Shown one piece after another: positions 20,620 to 24,892 of a stretch of 24,892 bases of DNA. Position 1 is the stretch's first letter; each line of letters begins with the position of its first letter. The DNA is from a virus: positions 1-24,892 of the IMG/VR virus record IMGVR_UViG_3300017727_000149. One strand, 5' to 3'. Position numbers and translations under genes: made by a program. The notes beneath the pieces were generated by a model. That model saw only the letters and a program-made list of their open reading frames with translations. It was not told where the DNA came from and did no database searches.

Positions 20620-21125
20620 AGCTTATCTTTTAAATGTTGTTTGGCGTTCCTATATGTATTATATAAACTATAATAACTTATTTTGCTTTCCCTACTTAGT
20701 TTGCTTATGCTAGTTCCTGTTGCTACTATTGTAAAAATCTTTTTATCATACCAATACATTTCAGATAATTCCTCGTTAAGTTTGGTTCGCATCTGTTCAT
20801 ACTCCACTTCGTTAACACCTACGATCTCAGGCATTTTAGTTTGATCTACAAAATCTAATGGGATTTTTTTAATTCTGGATTCTACCTTGCGCAGATTTAG
20901 ATACATACCTTTCAATATTTTGTAGATATAATAATAATTTACATCATCATCAAAAGTTATATTAAGCCCTTTCTCGACATCTTGTTGTAGTTGTATATAC
21001 ATTTCTTGACATATATCTTGTGCTACAACTTCATTGCATCCAAAAGATTTCAAAACATTTATCCAATCCTTATGTTTTAAAAAAGCTTTTTCTACTACAT
21101 TAAAATGGTAATTCTTTTTTGGCAC
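20610..21125 (-). CDS. Sigma-70-like factor (paralog B), 171 aa
   Basis: This protein has the same plan as the 183-residue sigma-like protein: an N-terminal part with HKDWINVLKSFGCNEVVAQD and ICQEMYIQLQ (18-47), NITFDDDVNYYYIYKILKGM (55-74), then a basic segment, and a helix-turn-helix with SISKLSRESKISYYSLYNTY (139-158). Sequence identity with paralog A is low, but segments line up with equal spacing. It begins at GTG 26 bases inside the helicase gene, because no ATG exists before residue 42. It might direct early or middle phage genes; that is inference. Confidence 0.62.
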   Translation of the reverse strand: MPKKNYHFNVVEKAFLKHKDWINVLKSFGCNEVVAQDICQEMYIQLQQDVEKGLNITFDDDVNYYYIYKILKGMYLNLRKVESRIKKIPLDFVDQTKMPEIVGVNEVEYEQMRTKLNEELSEMYWYDKKIFTIVATGTSISKLSRESKISYYSLYNTYRNAKQHLKDKLCD

Positions 21126-22014
21126 TAGGTTTCTGTTTAATAATATTTACATTATCAATCTCAAAACCTACATTATTAATGATGCTTTTTAACCTTATGG
21201 GTGCATCTATTGGTGTTGGTCTTGATCCTGTATCTGTATCTTTTATTTTCCTAGTGTGTATCATTGAGTACATCCAGTCAGTAGGATGTTGTATGTATCT
21301 GTGTATTACAAAAAAATCATCTGCTCTATTAACAAATTTGCCACCACCCTCTACATCAGAAGCCATTGGCGGTATAGGGTGCCCCTCATAATAATCACCC
21401 TTGCTATGTTTCTTTCTTAATGCTTCGGTGGCTGCGTGTGTATTTAGCCATATCGTTATGTTGTTTTGTTTACAGAAAATTCTAAATTCGCTGGTAGCTT
21501 GATAATCATATTCGTGCCCATTAATACCTTTCAAAATATCTCTATCTTTCATTAAGCTGTTATAGGGATCTATTAAAAACCCCTGATAATCCCACGCATC
21601 TTTTATGTTGCCTGCTAATTTTAACAAATCTTTATAGCTATATAATTTATCTGCTTGTACTAATTTAAAATGATTGTTTACATAATCACTTACTTTGTCA
21701 AGCTTCATTTTGCTCATTTTATTAATTGGCTGACAAGCTATAAACTCACAAAGCTTTCTAATGATGCTATATGCTTCGTTTTCGCTTGAATATACCAACC
21801 AACGTATATTGTGTTTTAGTGTGTATAAGAGCATTAAATAAAGGATTACAGTTGTTTTACCAACATTTGCGTGTCCTAGTATTACATTAAAATTAGATCT
21901 TTTAAATCTTATGTGTTCATCTAATTTCTTGTGTCCTAGTTTTAATCCTTCTTTTAATTTTCCTGTTCTTACTTGGTTTAATTTATCTAGTTCTTCTTTA
22001 AAGTTTATGAGCAT
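21100..22014 (-). CDS. Replicative helicase-like RecA-fold ATPase
   Basis: A 304-residue ATPase of the DnaB/RecA-like class, expected to unwind DNA at the phage fork. The core shows Walker A GHANVGKTT (47-55), catalytic E80 in SSENE, Walker B FLIDPYN (146-152), a sensor-like NTHA (191-194), and the DVEGGGKFVNRADDFFVI block (220-237) with an arginine-finger-like R254/R256 region. There is no primase domain, and a DnaB N-terminal domain is missing or very short. The C-terminus ends KKELPF, like an SSB tip. It follows an SSB-like gene after a strong terminator. A replicative helicase or a Rad55-like ATPase cannot be told apart from sequence alone. Confidence 0.75.
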   Translation of the reverse strand: MLINFKEELDKLNQVRTGKLKEGLKLGHKKLDEHIRFKRSNFNVILGHANVGKTTVILYLMLLYTLKHNIRWLVYSSENEAYSIIRKLCEFIACQPINKMSKMKLDKVSDYVNNHFKLVQADKLYSYKDLLKLAGNIKDAWDYQGFLIDPYNSLMKDRDILKGINGHEYDYQATSEFRIFCKQNNITIWLNTHAATEALRKKHSKGDYYEGHPIPPMASDVEGGGKFVNRADDFFVIHRYIQHPTDWMYSMIHTRKIKDTDTGSRPTPIDAPIRLKSIINNVGFEIDNVNIIKQKPSAKKELPF

Positions 22015-22041
22015 TCTTAAGTTAGTTATTTTTTTTTAAAT

Positions 22042-22065
22042 AAAAAAGGGGGCAACTAAGCCCCC
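22042..22065 (-). terminator. Strong rho-independent terminator after the SSB-like gene
   Basis: On the minus strand GGGGGC, TTAGTT and GCCCCC form a perfect 6-bp G+C stem followed by six T residues. It begins 5 bases after the SSB-like gene's stop, so most transcription would end there and the helicase operon needs read-through or another promoter. Confidence 0.9.
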
Positions 22066-22069
22066 AATA

Positions 22070-22399
22070 TTAAAAAGGTAAATCATCATCTCTGTCTGGA
22101 GATTGTTCTACTGCTGTAATCTCTTCTACATAAGATCCTATTCTCCAGCCAACAATTGTATTAAAGTATTTTATCTCTTTGCTTTGTGGGTTTTCCCATT
22201 TTTTACCATATAAATTTACCTCTACATCTACTTTATCATTCGCTTGATAATGATCCAATAAATTACACTTATCTTTTCTAAATTGTAGTGTAAGAAATTG
22301 TGGGTAATCTCCAAAGGTTTTTATTATTAGATTTCTAAAGCTAAAATTACCTCTTGTTTCTGTTTGATTTATTTCTACTATTTGTCCTTGTAATTTCAT
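22070..22399 (-). CDS. ssb: DUF3127-like single-stranded DNA-binding protein
   Basis: A 109-residue protein of the DUF3127 type (OB-fold, Bacteroidota). The sequence shows a strand set of the OB kind: LQGQIVEINQTETRGNFSF, DYPQFLTLQF with a Trp/Phe core, DKVDVEVNLYGKKW, and WRIGSY. The acidic C-terminal tail DRDDDLPF closely matches the protein-binding tip DDDIPF of bacterial SSBs. It therefore probably coats phage ssDNA and recruits replication or recombination proteins. The start overlaps the gene before it as ATGA and a strong terminator follows, so it is expressed in large amounts. Confidence 0.72.
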   Translation of the reverse strand: MKLQGQIVEINQTETRGNFSFRNLIIKTFGDYPQFLTLQFRKDKCNLLDHYQANDKVDVEVNLYGKKWENPQSKEIKYFNTIVGWRIGSYVEEITAVEQSPDRDDDLPF

Positions 22400-22761
22400 T
22401 TTAATATTTTATTAAATTCGTCAGTAAATTCTCCTATATCTTTTATGTTTATAACACCTCTGCTCGCAAGTTCTATTGCTCCTTTAAATGCTACCTGCCT
22501 AATTATACTATCATTTGTGCTCATTGGTTTTTTATAATCAAACTCTGCTTTGCCCATTGCTTTTGCTGATTTATACTTTTCACTTGTTACATCATAGCTT
22601 ATGCTATCACCTACAACATACGAAAAATTATCTGGTGCAGGAGTACTAAACCCGTAAACATCACCATTTTCAAATGTTACAGATACCTTTTTAAATTCCT
22701 TGCCATCTTTAGATGTCCAATTATTTTCTTGTTTAATAAATTTAATTTTTGATTTTTTCAT
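22396..22761 (-). CDS. OB-like/ssDNA-binding-like protein, 121 aa
   Basis: A 121-residue protein with a beta-rich first half (KIKFIKQENNWTSKDGKEFK, then VSVTFENGDVYGFSTPA) and a helical second half containing SIIRQVAFKGAIELASRG. The first part reads like a small OB fold, and the SIIRQVAFKGA-type helix is one I recall from phage ssDNA-annealing or binding accessory proteins. It is directly coupled to the SSB-like gene by ATGA. It could be a partner or a second ssDNA-binding protein. No catalytic motif. Confidence 0.55.
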   Translation of the reverse strand: MKKSKIKFIKQENNWTSKDGKEFKKVSVTFENGDVYGFSTPAPDNFSYVVGDSISYDVTSEKYKSAKAMGKAEFDYKKPMSTNDSIIRQVAFKGAIELASRGVINIKDIGEFTDEFNKILK

Positions 22762-22876
22762 AATTTTTAATTTTAGTTTTATATAATTTAATTTGTACTT
22801 GTTGGTCGTTAATTTTATCTGACATAGTTTGCACCCTATAATTCAAATAATCTATTAATTGATCTTTGCTTGTCAT
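22742..22876 (-). CDS. Small coiled-coil protein, 44 aa
   Basis: The protein opens MTSKDQLIDYLNYRVQTMSD and continues as a lysine-rich helix to the stop. The start is an ATGA overlap with the preceding gene, and the end overlaps the next gene by 20 bases. Heptad-like L/I/Y spacing suggests a short coiled coil. No known family. Confidence 0.55.
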   Translation of the reverse strand: MTSKDQLIDYLNYRVQTMSDKINDQQVQIKLYKTKIKNYEKIKN

Positions 22877-23082
22877 TTTCTTCTTTTTCTTATATACTCA
22901 GGTTTAATGTTTATTATGGCATCTGTATTATCTAGGTCATCTATATTATATTTATTAATAATTCTGCTTTCCAGATCTATTATTGTATATCCCTGTCTTG
23001 CTAATAACCTTACCGCCCTTATCTGTTCTTTTGCTCTTTCCTGTATTCTAAAAGATTCAAATATTTCATTAGTTATCGGCAT
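22873..23082 (-). CDS. Small helical protein, 69 aa
   Basis: It begins MPITNEIFESFRIQERAKEQ and ends in a basic RKRRK tail. The middle (RAVRLLARQGYTIIDLESRI) reads like a small DNA-binding or replication accessory, but no family is recognised. It overlaps the previous gene by 14 bases and the next as ATGA, fitting a tight early operon. Confidence 0.6.
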   Translation of the reverse strand: MPITNEIFESFRIQERAKEQIRAVRLLARQGYTIIDLESRIINKYNIDDLDNTDAIINIKPEYIRKRRK

Positions 23083-23275
23083 CTAGTTTGTATTTAGAAA
23101 GTTTGTTATTAATCATTTGTATTAGTGTTTGTGCATCAGCATCATACTGAAGATCCCAATCACCTGTTTTTACACTATGTATTAATGATTCTCTAATTAA
23201 GTCTAGTTCAAATATGCTTAAATCAATTTTAAGTATATCGTCTGTTGTGTGTTGTTTTTTAAATATATTTTTCAT
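23069..23275 (-). CDS. Small hypothetical protein, 68 aa, first gene of the early operon
   Basis: An acidic helical protein (ILKIDLSIFELDLIRESLIH, then QYDADAQTLIQMINNKL) with no recognised motif. It is the first gene after a terminator and a TTGAAT-16-TATAAA promoter-like sequence, which places it at the head of the transcript carrying the OB-like and SSB-like genes. First genes of phage early operons often encode host-takeover peptides; that is only an inference here. Confidence 0.6.
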   Translation of the reverse strand: MKNIFKKQHTTDDILKIDLSIFELDLIRESLIHSVKTGDWDLQYDADAQTLIQMINNKLSKYKLDADN

Positions 23276-23288
23276 AATTATAAGTTAT

Positions 23289-23316
23289 TTTATATAAAAT
23301 TATAAAAAATATTCAA
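23289..23316 (-). promoter_or_regulatory. Sigma-70-type promoter candidate for the early operon
   Basis: On the minus strand TTGAAT, a 16-bp spacer and TATAAA, followed by an A+T-rich leader to the ATG 14 bases on. It lies between the NinG terminator and the first early gene, where a promoter is needed. It differs from the TGCAAA elements of the structural genes. Confidence 0.5.
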
Positions 23317-23323
23317 TAAAAAC

Positions 23324-23355
23324 AAAAAAAGGGCAAAAAATTAATTTCACCCTTT
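23324..23355 (-). terminator. Terminator after the NinG-like gene
   Basis: On the minus strand AAAGGGT and GCCCTTT can pair over 7 bp (one G-T pair) around an A+T-rich loop, with further T residues beyond. It begins about 65 bases after the NinG stop. The large loop makes it weaker than the terminator after the SSB-like gene. Confidence 0.6.
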
Positions 23356-23420
23356 GCTAACTAACTCAAATTATAAGAAAATTAAACTATTCAAAAACTG
23401 TCTAAATATAGTCATTTATT

Positions 23421-23801
23421 TTAACTTACCAAATTTTTGTAATGTAAAATTAATTCTTCTAGATCTTTATTAGAAAATTTTTTTATTTGTCTAGACATTG
23501 TTATTAGTTCGTCGGCTGTACCTTCTCCATAAGTACGATCAATATATTTACCCATTAAATAGTTTTGTCCCCCGTGAAACCCATTACAGCTTTTACACTG
23601 CACGTGTACGTTTTGGCTATTCCATCTTGTTGCGTAATGTCTGCGCGATACAAAGTGTCCAGCATCTACTTCTTTCCAGTGTTTTCTAATACCGCAAGTA
23701 ACACACTGTACCTGTTCTTGTTTTGCTAATCTTGTTCTTATAAACTTGCTAAATGCTGTGTCTAACTTTCGCACTAAACCTTTTCTAGATATTTTTCTCA
23801 T
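23421..23801 (-). CDS. ninG: NinG/Rap-like recombination nuclease
   Basis: A 126-residue protein of the lambda NinG (Rap) family, a nuclease that helps resolve recombination intermediates. It has C33-x2-C36 (CVTCGIRK), AGHF (47-50), a conserved histidine H55 with R-R-H-Y-A, NVHVQCKSCNGFHGG with C69-x2-C72 and H76, and a C-terminal helix. The four cysteines give a zinc ribbon in an HNH-like setting. It is shorter than lambda NinG but keeps the core. It follows the A+T-rich repeat region and precedes a terminator. Confidence 0.85.
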   Translation of the reverse strand: MRKISRKGLVRKLDTAFSKFIRTRLAKQEQVQCVTCGIRKHWKEVDAGHFVSRRHYATRWNSQNVHVQCKSCNGFHGGQNYLMGKYIDRTYGEGTADELITMSRQIKKFSNKDLEELILHYKNLVS

Positions 23802-23914
23802 TTTTTATAAAGTTATAAAAAAATTTAATATTTTATATAATTATATATATAGTATATTATATAAGTATATTATATATACTTTATTATTAATAATATATAT
23901 ATTATATATAATAA
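23802..23914. other. Nearly pure A+T stretch between NinG and the 42-aa gene
   Basis: 113 bases with only 4 G/C, rich in TATATA and near-palindromes such as AGTATAT-ATA-ATATACT. It contains no gene. It would melt easily, and it holds two tandem 13-bp repeats, so it may be an origin or a promoter/regulatory region. A replication role is inference. Confidence 0.45.
23851..23876. repeat. Two perfect tandem 13-bp repeats
   Basis: AGTATATTATATA occurs twice in direct tandem (23851-23863 and 23864-23876), followed by a partial continuation TACT. They lie in the most A+T-rich stretch of the window. The length and A+T richness recall the 13-mer unwinding repeats of bacterial origins. Confidence 0.7.
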
Positions 23915-23919
23915 GGAAA

Positions 23920-24048
23920 TTATCTTCCTTGTCCTATATACTTTTTTTGGTAACCTTTAGAACTTTTTAACCTAGATTGATTTTTACTATGCGGATGGCT
24001 TTTGCGTTTTGGTTTTCTATATATTGCTACTTGTGCTTTCCTAGCCAT
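23920..24048 (-). CDS. Small basic protein, 42 aa
   Basis: The start overlaps the previous stop as TAATG. The product opens MARKAQVAIYRKPKRKSHPH and ends YQKKYIGQGR, with about one-third Lys/Arg. I recall close relatives ending KYxGQGR in flavobacterial and marine phages. The charge suggests nucleic acid or ribosome binding, or a capsid-associated role because it is coupled to a head-type gene. Function unknown. Confidence 0.65.
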   Translation of the reverse strand: MARKAQVAIYRKPKRKSHPHSKNQSRLKSSKGYQKKYIGQGR

Positions 24049-24892
24049 TACTTACTACTTTTTGGATGTTTCTTAGGCAGTATATCATAATCCTGTGTAT
24101 ATTTTGCATTCTGAGATCTACCGTTTTTTATTAAATACAAAAAAGCATTTACCCTAGCAAACCCCCATTGTGATGCGCTTTTAACATTAGGGCTATGCGA
24201 GGTATTAAACGCACCTAAACCCCTTTGATAAACACTAGATAACATACCAACTGTTACACCATAACCTAATTTGTCTTTATATCTTTTGTTAAAGTCATTA
24301 GCTTTTTTTTGTAAAGTAGCACGATCTTTTGCAGTAACTTTAGCACCAGTTTTGCCTTTGGCACTACCTCCTGCACTTCCTTTCCCTTTAGGGTTTTTGT
24401 TTGGTGTTCCAGATCCTGGTGCTTTAGGTGATTTTACTATACCACCTCTTTTGCCAACTTTTGCATAGCCATCTTTTTTAACACATTTACCTTTTCTTTT
24501 GACATAACCTTTAGGGCATTTTTTAGATTTCTCATATAACTCGTGCTGTTCACAAGGCATATACCAAACCTTATCACCTTCTTTATGTATATGATGACCA
24601 CTACAGCCAATATCCTCTGCTACTTGTTCAGCTTTTTCTTTGGTGCTATAAGCTAATCTTCCATTTATTACAGCATAATCATCATTTACTTTAATATATT
24701 CTTTAGATAGCTTCTTTTTGTCAATTTGTTTTAGCTTAGATATAGCCCAGTTTACGCCTGCACTACCACCCCAAGCATCCCACATTAATCCACCGCAACC
24801 CTCTGAGTAAGGTACATCTTTGTTTTGTTGATGTCTTTTAAAACTAGCCATTCTTGCAATAGTAGATCTTGTAAGTGCTTCACCACTAGCAA
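24048..24892 (-). CDS. Head-type multidomain protein (DUF5824-like C-terminus), 5' end beyond the window
   Basis: The frame is open to the right edge, so the gene is partial; the ATG at 24851 is probably internal because the 13 codons before it read ASGEALTRSTIARM, the start of a recognisable module. That module (GEALTRSTIARMASFKRHQQ to WDAWGGSAGVNWAISKLK) is common in phage head proteins and is followed by GCSGHHIHKEGDKVWYMPC, a Lys/Gly-rich linker, and a C-terminal block (YGVTVGMLSSVYQRGLGAFN, then ASQWGFARVNAFLYL) resembling DUF5824. These modules are seen with portal/prohead genes. A structural or packaging-related role is likely; the enzyme class is not known. Confidence 0.6.
   Translation of the reverse strand, partial: ASGEALTRSTIARMASFKRHQQNKDVPYSEGCGGLMWDAWGGSAGVNWAISKLKQIDKKKLSKEYIKVNDDYAVINGRLAYSTKEKAEQVAEDIGCSGHHIHKEGDKVWYMPCEQHELYEKSKKCPKGYVKRKGKCVKKDGYAKVGKRGGIVKSPKAPGSGTPNKNPKGKGSAGGSAKGKTGAKVTAKDRATLQKKANDFNKRYKDKLGYGVTVGMLSSVYQRGLGAFNTSHSPNVKSASQWGFARVNAFLYLIKNGRSQNAKYTQDYDILPKKHPKSSK

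Noticed and set aside
23913-23930. Hairpin AAGGAA...TTCCTT near the end of the 42-aa gene
   Set aside because: The stem is only 6 bp of mixed composition and overlaps the coding end; the following tract is alternating A/T, not a T run.
1-24892. tRNA genes, CRISPR arrays, insertion sequences, integrase or attachment sites
   Set aside because: I saw no cloverleaf with conserved TTC arm, no regular repeat-spacer series, no transposase or recombinase motifs and no terminal inverted repeats.

Overview
The window is part of the genome of a tailed, siphovirus-like phage that most likely infects a member of the Bacteroidota, probably a flavobacterium. The base composition is strongly A+T rich (roughly 70% by eye). 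Starts are preceded by A-rich or TATATA tracts rather than Shine-Dalgarno sequences. Many proteins belong to families I know from flavobacterial phages: the KGGVNC-type portal C-terminus, the CLC..CCDG small protein, GLCGEPH and DCGCEER small proteins, DUF3127, and a DnaA domain IV-like protein. Every supported gene lies on the minus strand, so transcription runs from high to low coordinates. Genes are packed with ATGA, TAATG or longer overlaps. Both ends cut through genes, so the window is a fragment. I see no integrase, repressor, tRNA or CRISPR array.

Layout in transcription order. (1) 24892-23421: a head-type protein cut by the right edge, a 42-residue basic protein, a very A+T-rich stretch with two tandem 13-bp repeats (possible origin), and a NinG/Rap-like nuclease followed by a terminator. 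(2) 23316-22070: a promoter-like sequence, three small proteins, an OB-like protein and a DUF3127 SSB-like protein ending DDDLPF, then a strong terminator. (3) 22014-16710: RecA-fold replicative helicase, a sigma-like protein, small proteins, a PD-(D/E)XK nuclease, a RecE-like exonuclease, DUF3310, a DnaA domain IV-like protein and a second sigma-like protein. (4) 16695-14494: ParB-fold protein, TET/JBP-associated-type glycosyltransferase and a TET/JBP dioxygenase. (5) 14516-7763: small and large terminase, a tail-assembly-chaperone pair with a candidate -1 frameshift, tail terminator, gp10-like neck protein and two large tail-tip proteins. (6) 7785-1: tape measure, XkdF-like protease, scaffold-like protein, major capsid, tail tube, portal fused to a head domain, and connector proteins.

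The most interesting system is the DNA hypermodification cassette in region 4. The predicted order of action is that the dioxygenase hydroxylates the methyl group of 5-methylcytosine or thymine in phage DNA and the glycosyltransferase adds a sugar, with the ParB-fold protein perhaps guiding the process. The cassette overlaps the terminase genes, which suggests DNA is modified after replication and just before packaging. No cytosine-5 methyltransferase is visible here, so the target base is open.

Other items worth checking are the slippery T9 run in the tail chaperone pair, an evenly spaced TGCAAA-16-TATATA element ending five bases before three start codons, two divergent sigma-like paralogs, and the tandem-repeat origin candidate.
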